Shown here one piece after another: positions 1-7,528 of a DNA stretch of 19,621 nt. Every line of letters begins with the position of its first letter. Positions within the stretch are counted from its first letter, which is position 1. The translations under genes were made by a program, and so were the position numbers. A model generated the notes under the pieces. The model did no database searches and was not told where the DNA came from. It saw only the letters and a list, made by a program, of their open reading frames with translations. This DNA is from a bacterium (Candidatus Gribaldobacteria) CG_4_10_14_0_8_um_filter_33_9 (GTDB taxonomy: Bacteria; Patescibacteriota; Minisyncoccia; Minisyncoccales; CG1-02-41-26): contig PFMI01000027.1 in assembly GCA_002785165.1 (NCBI GenBank), positions 1 to 19,621 of the forward strand. The letters are read 5' to 3'.

Positions 1-444
1 CAATATAAATGGGTTTTAGTTTTAAGATTTGATTTAGTTTTTTTTACTAAGTTAGAATTAAATAAATTAGATAACTCATGTTTTTATATATGTTATGAAC
101 CTCATTGGCCAGATATACATAAATTAGGAGTTGTTCATGACGTTTTATTTTTAACTAATTCTTCAATTATTAATAAATATTCAATAATAGCTGATGAAAT
201 AAAAGATAAAAAATATAATGATACATTACATGCAGCCCATGTAATAGCGTATAGAAAACTCAAGGAAATGTTTAATGTGAATATGGATTCAATTGTAAGG
301 TATGGGTTTAAAAGATATGATGATGTGGAAATATATAGATTTGTTATTGATCCTATACAAAATTCTGTTGGATATCCGTATGGTGCTTTGCAAACTAAAG
401 ATAGATTATTTTCTTTATTAAAATTGATTGGGAATGTTTCATGA
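1..444 (+). CDS. Probable glycan-related protein (C-terminal part)
   Basis: The reading frame is open from the first base and ends at TGA 442-444, giving the last 147 residues of a protein whose start lies outside the window. It contains LRFDLVFF near residues 8-15 and HDVLFLTNSSIINKY near residues 48-62. These resemble, from memory, the conserved 'R-x-D' and 'D-x-hydrophobic' patches of uncharacterised glycosyltransferase-like proteins in capsule and O-antigen loci. No membrane segment or signal is visible in the part present. The methyltransferase, glycosyltransferase and nucleotide-sugar genes that follow support a glycan role, but this is inferred from context. The exact family is not recognised. 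Confidence 0.55.
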   Translation, partial: QYKWVLVLRFDLVFFTKLELNKLDNSCFYICYEPHWPDIHKLGVVHDVLFLTNSSIINKYSIIADEIKDKKYNDTLHAAHVIAYRKLKEMFNVNMDSIVRYGFKRYDDVEIYRFVIDPIQNSVGYPYGALQTKDRLFSLLKLIGNVS

Positions 445-456
445 TTAGTGAACAGC

Positions 457-501
457 TTTAGAGCAGCAATCCGCTAGCGGTGCTCGTGGTTAGGCTCTAG
501 A
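457..501 (+). ncRNA. GC-rich structured RNA element, family unknown
   Basis: Positions 461-500 are 24/40 G+C in otherwise very AT-rich DNA. TTTAGAGC (457-464) pairs with GCTCTAGA (494-501), eight pairs including one G-T. Inside, AGCA (465-468) pairs with TGCT (481-484) and CCG (471-473) with CGG (478-480) around a CTAG loop, with an AT bulge at 469-470. The remaining nine bases CGTGGTTAG (485-493) are unpaired. An alternative fold pairs GAGCA (461-465) with TGCTC (481-485), so the element could switch between two forms. No U-run follows, so it is not an obvious intrinsic terminator. It may be a 5' UTR regulator, an RNA processing site or a small RNA. It matches no class I can name with confidence. 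Confidence 0.45.
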
Positions 502-524
502 CAAATAAAATCTAAGGACTTTTT

Positions 525-563
525 ATGTTGGTTAGAAAACTAAAACTTGAATTGACTGCATAA
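525..563 (+). CDS. 12-residue leader ORF upstream of methyltransferase
   Basis: ATG at 525 follows an AAGGA Shine-Dalgarno at 514-518 with good spacing. It opens a 12-codon frame (MLVRKLKLELTA) ending in TAA 561-563. The stop is two bases before the TTG at 566 that opens the methyltransferase frame, which has no good ribosome site of its own. This arrangement suggests translation of the short ORF followed by re-initiation. It could also be a spurious ORF, or the remnant of a frameshift that separated the true start codon from the methyltransferase. No codon-usage signal can be obtained from so short a frame. Confidence 0.3.
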   Translation: MLVRKLKLELTA

Positions 564-565
564 AA

Positions 566-1279
566 TTGATAGGGTTGGTTATTATTGTAAAAGAAAAAAA
601 TTTGATATCTGATAAATTTGATATTACATTTAAAGATCTTACTAGAGAAAAGTATTTATATTATGTTAATAATAGAGAAATGGAACATCAAATAGGTCGG
701 TTATTTAATATGAATAAGATTTTTGAACAGATAAAAAAAGATAATATTCCAGGTGATATCATTGAGTTTGGTGTTTATCAAGGGTTTTCGTTGTCTTGGT
801 TAGCACGTTTTCGTGATTTACATAAATTAAATAATAGAAAGATTATTGGTATAGATTCTTTTGAAGGTTTGCCAATTACTTCTGGTCCTTGGGTAAAACA
901 TACTTTTGGTGATTCTACTGAAGTAATTGTTAATAAGACACTTAAACAACAACTAACTAATATTCAGCAAAGAAATATTATAATAATTAAAGCTTGGTTT
1001 GATGATCTAGCTCTAGAAAAAAAATTACAAACTGAAACAAATTCATTAGCGTTAATACATATAGATTGTGATTTAAAAGTATCTTTGCAAAGTATTTTTA
1101 ATTTAATTGAGCTTTACCTTAAAGGTATACAGTTTCTTTTATTTGATGATTGGGGCATTTGTGATGAGGAAATTCCGCTTGGTTTTAACGAGTGGGAGAG
1201 CTCTCATTCTTTTATTAAATCAGAAATTATTTATAAAACATTTCTTACTAGATATTATAAAATTTATAGTTATACTTAA
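566..1279 (+). CDS. TylF/MycF-like SAM-dependent O-methyltransferase
   Basis: Likely transfers a methyl group from S-adenosylmethionine to a sugar hydroxyl, as macrocin O-methyltransferase (TylF) relatives do in antibiotic and polysaccharide pathways. The segment IPGDIIEFGVYQGFSLSWL (about residues 61-79) is the family's SAM-binding glycine-rich motif, followed by IIGIDSFEGLP. Near residues 165-195 the pattern LIHIDCDL ... FLLFDDWG gives the acidic metal/substrate residues typical of TylF. Length (237 residues with the longest start) fits. The start is uncertain: no ATG has a good SD near the expected N-terminus. TTG 566 opens the frame next to the leader ORF stop, and TTG 575 or an ATT after the AGGG at 571-574 are alternatives. 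It is followed by a GT2 gene, fitting modification of a transferred sugar. Confidence 0.8.
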   Translation: MIGLVIIVKEKNLISDKFDITFKDLTREKYLYYVNNREMEHQIGRLFNMNKIFEQIKKDNIPGDIIEFGVYQGFSLSWLARFRDLHKLNNRKIIGIDSFEGLPITSGPWVKHTFGDSTEVIVNKTLKQQLTNIQQRNIIIIKAWFDDLALEKKLQTETNSLALIHIDCDLKVSLQSIFNLIELYLKGIQFLLFDDWGICDEEIPLGFNEWESSHSFIKSEIIYKTFLTRYYKIYSYT

Positions 1280-1300
1280 AGAATATACGGAAGATATAAT

Positions 1301-2029
1301 ATGGAAATAAATAATCCTTTAATATCAATAGTTATGCCATTATATAATCATTATAAATATGTAGATGATGCTATTAATAGTATTTTAAATCAAACCTATA
1401 ATAATATAGAATTAATAATTGTGGATGATGGTAGTACTGATGGTAGTTCTACCATCGCTTTGCAAGCTGTAATTAGAGATAAACGTGTAAAATACGTATG
1501 TCAAGATAATAGGGGAACTGGTGAGGCTTTAAATAGTGGATATCAGATGGCTAAAGGAAAATATGGCACATGGGTTTCTAGTGATAATGTTTATTATCCA
1601 CAAATGCTTTTAACATTTTATGATTTTTTACAGAACAATAATTCACAATTTGTTTTTTCGGCGTTTGACATATATCAAAACGATAAATATCATCATACTT
1701 TTAAACTTGGAGGAATAAATAATGCGTGTATATTAAACGATTTTATTACTAGAAGTTTTAATACTTGTATTACTGGAATATGTTTTTTGTATTCTATGGA
1801 TTTGAAAAATAAATGTGGAAATTTTTTAGATATTCCTGGAGAAGATTATTATATGGGTGTTTGTATGGGTTTTGAAACTAATGTTGGATATATTCCAATT
1901 TCCTTAGGTAAGTATAGACGCCATGATAATTTTGTTTCTGGAAGACTAGAAAAAAATTTGTCTCTTCATATAAAAAATGGTGGTATATCTGCTGTTGAAA
2001 TGGTTAAACGTTTAATTTCTTTAAAATAA
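1301..2029 (+). CDS. Family 2 glycosyltransferase (GT-A fold)
   Basis: Predicted to move a sugar from a nucleotide donor to a glycan or protein acceptor. The N-terminus (ISIVMPLYNHYKYVDDAINS, residues 9-28) and LIIVDDGSTDGS (residues 38-49) are the classic GT2 nucleotide-binding region. The second acidic motif reads WVSSDN (91-96), a variant of the DxD metal site seen in other GT2 enzymes as 'SSDD'. At 242 residues it holds essentially only the catalytic domain, with no membrane segments, so it is probably cytoplasmic. ATG 1301 is preceded by GGAAGA. The stop is 15 bases before the cupin start. Donor and acceptor cannot be read from sequence. The nucleotide-sugar genes downstream are the natural source of donor. 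Confidence 0.88.
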   Translation: MEINNPLISIVMPLYNHYKYVDDAINSILNQTYNNIELIIVDDGSTDGSSTIALQAVIRDKRVKYVCQDNRGTGEALNSGYQMAKGKYGTWVSSDNVYYPQMLLTFYDFLQNNNSQFVFSAFDIYQNDKYHHTFKLGGINNACILNDFITRSFNTCITGICFLYSMDLKNKCGNFLDIPGEDYYMGVCMGFETNVGYIPISLGKYRRHDNFVSGRLEKNLSLHIKNGGISAVEMVKRLISLK

Positions 2030-2044
2030 AAGGAGATTTTTATA

Positions 2045-2395
2045 ATGGTATCTATGCTTAAAAAACCTTGGGGTTATGAAGAACTACTAGAGTATAATAA
2101 AAATTATTCTTTAAAGAAGTTATTTATGAAAGCAGATAATTGTTGTAGTTTACAATATCATAATTTTAAACATGAAACTATTTATGTTTTGTCTGGGAAA
2201 TTAAAAATAATTACAAAACTCTCTAAAATTGATAATAGTATTATTGAAAATATCCTTGCAGAAGGAAATTATATGGTTATAGAACCAGGATTAGTACATC
2301 GCATGTGTGGTATTACTGATTGTATTTATCTTGAGGCATCAACTTCACAATTAGATGATGTTGTTAGATTAGAAGATGATTATGGGAGAGTTTAA
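2045..2395 (+). CDS. Stand-alone mannose-6-phosphate isomerase-type cupin
   Basis: A 116-residue single-domain cupin. KPWGYEELLEY at the start, SLQYHNFKHETIYVLSGKL (about residues 35-53), and the ending EASTSQLDDVVRLEDDYGR match the C-terminal cupin of type II phosphomannose isomerase/GDP-mannose pyrophosphorylase proteins, including the diagnostic RLEDDYGR. The HxH-like metal ligands are present as H39 and H43, with E44 and later H85. Stand-alone forms occur in polysaccharide clusters and probably isomerise a phosphorylated sugar, although the substrate need not be mannose 6-phosphate. AAAGGAG at 2029-2035 serves ATG 2045. Its stop is three bases from the nucleotidyltransferase/kinase start, so the two are co-translated and probably act in the same pathway. 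Confidence 0.82.
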   Translation: MVSMLKKPWGYEELLEYNKNYSLKKLFMKADNCCSLQYHNFKHETIYVLSGKLKIITKLSKIDNSIIENILAEGNYMVIEPGLVHRMCGITDCIYLEASTSQLDDVVRLEDDYGRV

Positions 2396-2398
2396 TTA

Positions 2399-3952
2399 AT
2401 GCTGATATTTATTCCTACTAGTGGTCTTGGTTCCAGATTGGGTGGATTAACAAAATATACAAATAAAGCGCTTTTAAAAATAGGAGATAAACCAGCTATA
2501 TCTCATATAATAGATTTATATCCGGATGGAGAATTTGTTATAGCATTAGGATATTTAGGTGATTATGTAAAACAATTTTTAGAATTGGCATATCCAGATA
2601 AAAAATTTGAGTTCGTATACGTTGATCCATATGAAGGTTCTGGAAGCAGCTTATTAAAATCTATGTCTTTTGCTGAGAATAATTTACAATCTCCATTTAT
2701 TTTTAATACCTGTGACACTATTCTTACAAAGGCTCCACCACCACCATTTACTAATTGGATGGCTTGTGCTCGTTCAAATAAGCCAGATGTTTTTAGAACT
2801 GTTTCTATTAATAAAGATAATATAATTAAGATAAATGAAAAAGGTGAAATGAATTATGATTATGCTTATACTGGTGTTGCTGGAATATATAATTATTCTG
2901 AATTTTGGGCAGAATTAAATAATATAATAAAAATTAATAGTTCTACGGATTTAAGTGACTGTCATGTATTTATGAATTTACTATCTAATTTTAATATAAA
3001 ATTATGGGTAGTTGATGATTGGCATGATACTGGTACTGTTGAAACATTAAATAAAACTAGAAGGTTTTTCAATAGAGAGTATAATGTTTTAGATAAACAT
3101 GAAGAAGCTATATATTTTTTAGATGATAATGTTATTAAATTTTTTAATGATTCTTCTTTATGTAAAAATAGAGTTAGAAGATCTACTTTGTTAACAGGGC
3201 TAATACCTAAAATTATTTCTTCATCAGATAATTTTTATAAATATGAATTTGTTCAGGGAAAACTATTATCCCATGTTATAACAGAGAGTAGGTTAGAATG
3301 TTTACTTGATTGGGCAGAGAAAAATTTATGGTTACCTTCTGATATTATATCATTGGATTTTAAAATTAAATGTAAACATTTTTATATAGATAAAACTAAT
3401 CAAAGATTAGAAAATTATTTTGAACAAATTAATAGACAAGATGAATGTAATATAATAAATAATATAGAAATTCCTAAATATAAAGATATTTTTAATAAAA
3501 TAGATTGGGAGAGATTATGTTCTTCTCAGCCAACTATGTTTCACGGTGATTTTATATTAGATAATATATTATATAAAGACGATGGGTTTGTTTTATTAGA
3601 TTGGAGACAAGATTTCTCCGGTGAAATAGCCGCCGGTGATAGATATTATGATTTAGCTAAATTTAATCATAATTTAATATTTAATCATGATATAGTATCT
3701 GATAATTGTTTTTCAATAGAATTTAAAAATGAAATGATTTTTTGTGATATTCATAGAAGCCATAATTTAACTATAATTCAACAAAAATTTATTGATCTTT
3801 TAGAAAAAAGAGGCTATGATTTATATAAAATTAAAATTTTAACTCCATTAATATGGTTAAATATGGCCCCGCTACATTTATACCCATTAAATAAGTTTTT
3901 ATTTTATTTTGGAAAATATAATCTTTGGAGAGAGCTATGCAGCTGTACATAA
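2399..3952 (+). CDS. Sugar nucleotidyltransferase fused to APH/choline-kinase-like kinase
   Basis: A 517-residue two-domain protein. The N-terminal half (about 1-235) is a nucleotidyltransferase: FIPTSGLGSRLGGLTKYTNK gives the G-x-G-x-R NTP-binding loop with K23, followed by ALLKIGDKPAISHII. The C-terminal half is an aminoglycoside-phosphotransferase/choline-kinase-type domain with the Brenner-like motif HGDFILDN (H382, D384, N389) and the metal-binding LLDWRQD (D401). The fusion suggests two steps by one polypeptide, phosphorylation of a sugar or alcohol and its activation as an NDP derivative, comparable in logic to LicA plus LicC or HddA plus HddC. The substrate is unknown. The SD GGGAGAG lies just upstream of ATG 2399. 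The stop overlaps the start of the GatZ-like gene. Confidence 0.82.
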   Translation: MLIFIPTSGLGSRLGGLTKYTNKALLKIGDKPAISHIIDLYPDGEFVIALGYLGDYVKQFLELAYPDKKFEFVYVDPYEGSGSSLLKSMSFAENNLQSPFIFNTCDTILTKAPPPPFTNWMACARSNKPDVFRTVSINKDNIIKINEKGEMNYDYAYTGVAGIYNYSEFWAELNNIIKINSSTDLSDCHVFMNLLSNFNIKLWVVDDWHDTGTVETLNKTRRFFNREYNVLDKHEEAIYFLDDNVIKFFNDSSLCKNRVRRSTLLTGLIPKIISSSDNFYKYEFVQGKLLSHVITESRLECLLDWAEKNLWLPSDIISLDFKIKCKHFYIDKTNQRLENYFEQINRQDECNIINNIEIPKYKDIFNKIDWERLCSSQPTMFHGDFILDNILYKDDGFVLLDWRQDFSGEIAAGDRYYDLAKFNHNLIFNHDIVSDNCFSIEFKNEMIFCDIHRSHNLTIIQQKFIDLLEKRGYDLYKIKILTPLIWLNMAPLHLYPLNKFLFYFGKYNLWRELCSCT

Positions 3953-4920
3953 ATGACTTTAAATTATATCTAGGAGTTATGAGCAAGAATATTGTTGATG
4001 CTGTAATCTCATATGTTAAAGAAGGAGGGTATCCTGTGGGGTTTATAGCCTCAAGGAGACAAGTTGATAAATATGGTGGATATTGTAATGGGTGGTCTAC
4101 AAAGTCCTTCGTAGAGTACGTAAAGGGCTTTAGAATACCTATTCCTATCTGTAGAGATCACGGTGGCTCTGGCCAGGGAATTAATGATGATGATGGTGTT
4201 GCTTCATTGTTATATGATGCAAGTTATATGGATATTATTCATATTGATCCTTGGAAGAAATTAAATATGATAGAAGCCATTCCTTATATCATAGATGTTA
4301 TAAAGCAATGTTTAAATATAAACCCAAATTGTTTATTTGAAATTGGAACAGAGGAATCTATTTTTTATATGGATTCAAATGATGTTGATTTTTTAATAAC
4401 ATCAGTTAAAAAACAATTGCAGAAATTATTTGATAATGTAGTTTATGTAGTAATTCAATCTGGGACGTCGTTGGAATCAGGAATAAATACTGGAAAATAT
4501 GATGAAAATAGATTAAAAGAAATGATAGATATTTGTAAAAAGCATTATGTGTTTTCTAAAGAACATAATGGTGATTATTTACATCCAATGTTGATACATG
4601 AAAAGTTTAAACTTGGTTTACGTGCTATAAATATAGCTCCAGAATTAGCTAACATAGAAACAAATATATTATTAAATATATTATCTGAAGATAAGATTAA
4701 TAAATGGTTTGATTTGTGTGTAGCAAATGGGCAGTGGAAGAAATGGTTTCCCAATAATTTTAATCCGTTTGATAATAAACATAAAGTTGTAAGTATATGT
4801 GGTCATTATGTTTTTAATAATCCTCAATTTAAAGATATTATTAATTTGGAGCATATAGCTGTTGATGTGAAAAATGCTATTATTAAATTTATTCAAGAAA
4901 GGATTTATTATGGATTCTAG
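3937..4920 (+). CDS. GatZ/KbaZ-like class II aldolase accessory TIM-barrel protein
   Basis: A 327-residue protein resembling the non-catalytic subunit family of class II D-tagatose-bisphosphate aldolase. GFIASRRQVDKYGGYCNGWS (residues 35-54) parallels the GatZ signature 'ATxNQVNQxGGY', and ICRDHGGSGQG (71-81) parallels 'GGDHLGPN'. FEIGTEES and DYLHP later in the chain also suit the barrel. ATG 3937 is chosen because GGAGAGAG sits at 3927-3934; a TTG at 3925 would add four residues with no SD. The start overlaps the previous gene by 16 bases. No catalytic class II aldolase with a zinc-ligand signature is visible in the window. The protein may therefore act alone as an aldolase, isomerase or epimerase on a sugar phosphate. 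Function is inferred. Confidence 0.7.
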   Translation: MQLYINDFKLYLGVMSKNIVDAVISYVKEGGYPVGFIASRRQVDKYGGYCNGWSTKSFVEYVKGFRIPIPICRDHGGSGQGINDDDGVASLLYDASYMDIIHIDPWKKLNMIEAIPYIIDVIKQCLNINPNCLFEIGTEESIFYMDSNDVDFLITSVKKQLQKLFDNVVYVVIQSGTSLESGINTGKYDENRLKEMIDICKKHYVFSKEHNGDYLHPMLIHEKFKLGLRAINIAPELANIETNILLNILSEDKINKWFDLCVANGQWKKWFPNNFNPFDNKHKVVSICGHYVFNNPQFKDIINLEHIAVDVKNAIIKFIQERIYYGF

Positions 4921-5269
4921 ACCAAAAACTTTGTTTATAGATATAGATGGAACGTTGTTATTTCATTATGGTATGGGTATAAAACAGGCTATAATGCCAT
5001 TAAAAGTATTACCTGGGGTTATAGAAAAATTAGACGAATGGGATAGAAAAAATTATAAAATTGTTCTTATAACTGGAAGAAAAGAAAGCACTAGACAAAT
5101 TACAGAAAATCAATTACAATATTTAGGAATAACTTATGATTATTTAGTAATGGGAATCGGAGGGGGGAAAAGAGTTTTAATAAATGATACAAAACCTAAT
5201 TCTATATTTCCCACCGCTGAAGCGATATGTATTGAAAGAAATAAAGGATTAGAAAATTTAGATATATAG
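4910..5269 (+). CDS. Small HAD-superfamily phosphatase
   Basis: A 119-residue HAD hydrolase. Motif I is FIDIDGT with D11 as nucleophile and D13 as acid/base; motif II is LITGRKE; the terminal acidic motif is LINDTKP. There is little cap domain, as in GmhB- or KdsC-type phosphatases of sugar-nucleotide pathways. It probably removes a phosphate from a sugar-phosphate intermediate before or between activation steps. ATG 4910 follows AAAGGA (4898-4903) and overlaps the end of the GatZ-like gene by 11 bases. A longer frame from 4874 is less likely because it runs further into that gene. Substrate cannot be read from the sequence. Confidence 0.75.
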   Translation: MDSRPKTLFIDIDGTLLFHYGMGIKQAIMPLKVLPGVIEKLDEWDRKNYKIVLITGRKESTRQITENQLQYLGITYDYLVMGIGGGKRVLINDTKPNSIFPTAEAICIERNKGLENLDI

Positions 5270-5282
5270 GGAGGGGGTTTTT

Positions 5283-6215
5283 ATGAATATATTATTAGTT
5301 GGTGGTTGTGGGTATGTAGGCGGTTATTTAACAGATAAATTAATTATTGATGGTCATGATGTTGTTATTTATGATAATTTAATGTATGAATCTAGATTTT
5401 TGAAAAAGGTTCCTTTTGTCTATGGTGATATAAGAGAATTTGATAGATTAGGAAAAATTTTAAACAATTTTGATATTGTAATATGGTTAGCCGCACTAGT
5501 TGGTGATGGTGCGTGCTCCATAAATCCTAGTTTAACTGACCTTTTAAATTATAAATGTGTTAAATGGATAGTTGACAATTTCAAAAAAGAGATTATATTT
5601 CTGTCAACCTGCTCTGTTTTTGGCATGAATAATAATATTATAAATGAAGATGCACCTACAAATCCATTATCGAAGTATGCAGAAACAAAGTTAAAAGCGG
5701 AAAAATATATTGTGGAAAATTCAAATAATTACTTAATTTTTAGGTTAGGAACTTTATTTGGATTAGGAGATGAGTTTTCAAGATTAAGGCTTGATTTAGT
5801 TACAAATATATTAACACTTAAAGCTACGAAAAAAATACCATTAACAGTTTTTGGTGGTGAGCAGTGGCGACCATTATTGCATGTTAAAGATGTGGCTGAA
5901 GCTGTTTCTTTTAGTGTTTTACATGGTATAAAAGGATTATATAATTTATCTTATAAAAATTTTACTATTAAAGAAATAGCAGAAAATATTCAAAAATTTA
6001 TTCCTGGGTCAGAATTAGTTTGTACAGATATAAAATATGAAGATCTTAGGAATTATAAAATAGATCCAAGTAAATTTTATGCTACTGGCTGGAAACCTAT
6101 TTATGATTTGGAATACGGAATAAAGGAAATACATAATGTTATTTTGGAAAATAGGATTGTTAATCCAAATGATCCTATTTATTCTAATGCTATTTATTTA
6201 AAGGAGAGATTATGA
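5283..6215 (+). CDS. NAD(P)-dependent nucleotide-sugar epimerase/dehydratase (extended SDR)
   Basis: A 310-residue extended short-chain dehydrogenase. The Rossmann motif is GGCGYVG (residues 7-13), LSTCSVFG (107-114) carries the active-site Ser/Thr, and YAETK (132-136) is the catalytic Tyr-x-x-x-Lys. FGGEQWRPLLHVKDVAEAV matches the nucleotide-sugar-binding 'G-x-x-x-R-x-x-x-H-V-x-D' pattern of UDP/dTDP/GDP-sugar enzymes. It probably performs 4-epimerisation, 4,6-dehydration or 4-reduction on an NDP-sugar. The SD is very strong (GGGAGGGGG, 5269-5277), suggesting high translation. The gene ends with an ATGA overlap to the RmlC-like gene, tying the two into one route. Confidence 0.88.
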   Translation: MNILLVGGCGYVGGYLTDKLIIDGHDVVIYDNLMYESRFLKKVPFVYGDIREFDRLGKILNNFDIVIWLAALVGDGACSINPSLTDLLNYKCVKWIVDNFKKEIIFLSTCSVFGMNNNIINEDAPTNPLSKYAETKLKAEKYIVENSNNYLIFRLGTLFGLGDEFSRLRLDLVTNILTLKATKKIPLTVFGGEQWRPLLHVKDVAEAVSFSVLHGIKGLYNLSYKNFTIKEIAENIQKFIPGSELVCTDIKYEDLRNYKIDPSKFYATGWKPIYDLEYGIKEIHNVILENRIVNPNDPIYSNAIYLKERL

Positions 6216-6691
6216 TTAGTTTATTTAAGGGAGAGATTGCGGCAGATGATAGAGGTACTGTAAAATTTGTAAATGATTTTAATTTTGTAGATGTAAAAAG
6301 ATTTTATCAAGTAGAAAATCATCGTAAAGGTTATATTAGAGCTTGGCACGCACATGCTGGTGAAGGAAAATACGTATTTGTTTCTGCGGGTGCTGCTTTA
6401 ATTGGTTCGGTTGAATTGAGTCCCACTGAATTAGAAAAAATAAGAAGGAAATTAGCTAAAACTAATTTTTATATGGATGAGGTTTCTTCTTCATCTATAA
6501 GAGGAGATGTTTTATGTGAAGAAATTCCTAAGGTATTATGGATTCCGCCATATCATGCAAATGGAGCCATGACTCTTAGAGAAAATACAAAAATAATTTA
6601 TTTTTCTACAGCCACATTGGAAGAATCAAAAGGAGATGATATAAGATTCCCTTATGATACATGGAATATTTGGAAGGAAGATTTTAGATAA
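6212..6691 (+). CDS. RmlC-like nucleotide-sugar epimerase (cupin)
   Basis: A 159-residue cupin similar to dTDP-4-dehydrorhamnose 3,5-epimerase and related sugar 3-epimerases. DDRGTVKFV near the start, KGYIRAWHAHAGEGKYVFVS (39-58) with the catalytic-region histidines H46 and H48, and WIPPYHANGAM further on match the RmlC family pattern 'RG..RGxHxq'. It would act on a 4-keto NDP-sugar made by the preceding SDR. The start ATG (6212) shares four bases with the stop of the SDR, and its TAA overlaps the ATG of the RmlD-like gene by one base. This order, dehydratase/epimerase then RmlC then RmlD, mirrors deoxysugar pathways. Confidence 0.82.
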   Translation: MISLFKGEIAADDRGTVKFVNDFNFVDVKRFYQVENHRKGYIRAWHAHAGEGKYVFVSAGAALIGSVELSPTELEKIRRKLAKTNFYMDEVSSSSIRGDVLCEEIPKVLWIPPYHANGAMTLRENTKIIYFSTATLEESKGDDIRFPYDTWNIWKEDFR

Positions 6692-7503
6692 TGAGAAAAA
6701 AAAGAATACTAATATTAGGTAGTACAGGTATGTTAGGAAGTATGTTGACTAAATATTTTTGTAAATTAGAAAAATATGAGATTTATTTATCCTCTAGATT
6801 AAAGAGTTTTAGCTATAAAAATGAAATTAAATTTGACCCTTTAATAAGTGATATTTATTCCCTTCCATTTATGGATTATTATATTAATGCAATAGGTATA
6901 ATAAAACCACATATGTTATCAAGTTTAGAGGATTCTATTTATATTAATTCTATATTTCCTAGGAAACTAGCTAATTATTGTGAAAGTATTAATACGAATT
7001 TACTGCAAATTACAACAGATTGTTGTTTTAGTGGAAGGGAAGGTAATTATAATGAAGATTCATTACATGATGCTCTTGATGAGTATGGTAAATCAAAATC
7101 TCTCGGTGAACCCAAAAATTGTATGGTATTAAGAACAAGCATCATAGGTCCAGAATTACATAAGAATGTAAGTTTAATTTCTTGGGTATTGCAACAAAAT
7201 AATAAAACTATAAATGGATTTATTAATCATTTTTGGAATGGAATAACTACTTTACAATATGCTAAGATTTGTGAAGAAATAATTGATAAAAATTTATACA
7301 CAAAAGATTTATTTCATATTTTTTCACCGAATATTGTAAGTAAATACGAACTTGTTAGATTAATTAGTGAAAAATATAAGATTAATGCTACTATTAATCC
7401 GGCTGAAGCCCATGAAAGAATTGATCGTACATTGTCTTCTAAGAAAACTTTTTGCAATGATTTAAAAATTCCAGAAATAAAACGACAAGTTGAGGAGTTA
7501 TAA
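6691..7503 (+). CDS. RmlD-like dTDP-4-dehydrorhamnose reductase family SDR
   Basis: A 270-residue reductase of the RmlD substrate-binding family. ILILGSTGMLGSM gives the cofactor-binding GxxGxxG (G10, G13, G16). LQITTDCCFSGREGNYNED (105-123) is the family's 'ISTDYVF.G..G.Y.E.D' motif with variant residues, and YGKSKSLGE (132-140) supplies Tyr132 and Lys136. It probably reduces the keto group of the NDP-sugar produced upstream. It starts by a TAATG overlap with the RmlC-like gene. About 25 bases separate its stop from the ATG of the KdsC-like gene. Confidence 0.85.
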   Translation: MRKKRILILGSTGMLGSMLTKYFCKLEKYEIYLSSRLKSFSYKNEIKFDPLISDIYSLPFMDYYINAIGIIKPHMLSSLEDSIYINSIFPRKLANYCESINTNLLQITTDCCFSGREGNYNEDSLHDALDEYGKSKSLGEPKNCMVLRTSIIGPELHKNVSLISWVLQQNNKTINGFINHFWNGITTLQYAKICEEIIDKNLYTKDLFHIFSPNIVSKYELVRLISEKYKINATINPAEAHERIDRTLSSKKTFCNDLKIPEIKRQVEEL

Positions 7504-7528
7504 AATAATTGTTAACAAAGGATTAAAT

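Noticed and set aside
485..494. CGTGGTTAGG resembles the first bases of a known pistol ribozyme example
   Set aside because: The complementary P1 strand and the downstream AAAU/pseudoknot arrangement of pistol ribozymes are absent, so the match is probably chance.
1107..1310. Plus-strand 67-codon ORF in another frame (also 9330-9515)
   Set aside because: It is a shadow inside or across the end of the methyltransferase gene (or the LamG gene) with no family resemblance.
3925..3936. TTG 3925 as start of the GatZ-like gene
   Set aside because: It lies upstream of and overlaps the GGAGAGAG ribosome site that is correctly placed for ATG 3937.
4681..4896. Minus-strand ORF, like those at 10297-10518, 12743-12997, 14624-14809 and 19405-19605
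   Set aside because: All lie wholly or mostly antisense to well-supported genes, lack SD sequences or recognisable motifs, and are expected by chance in AT-rich DNA.
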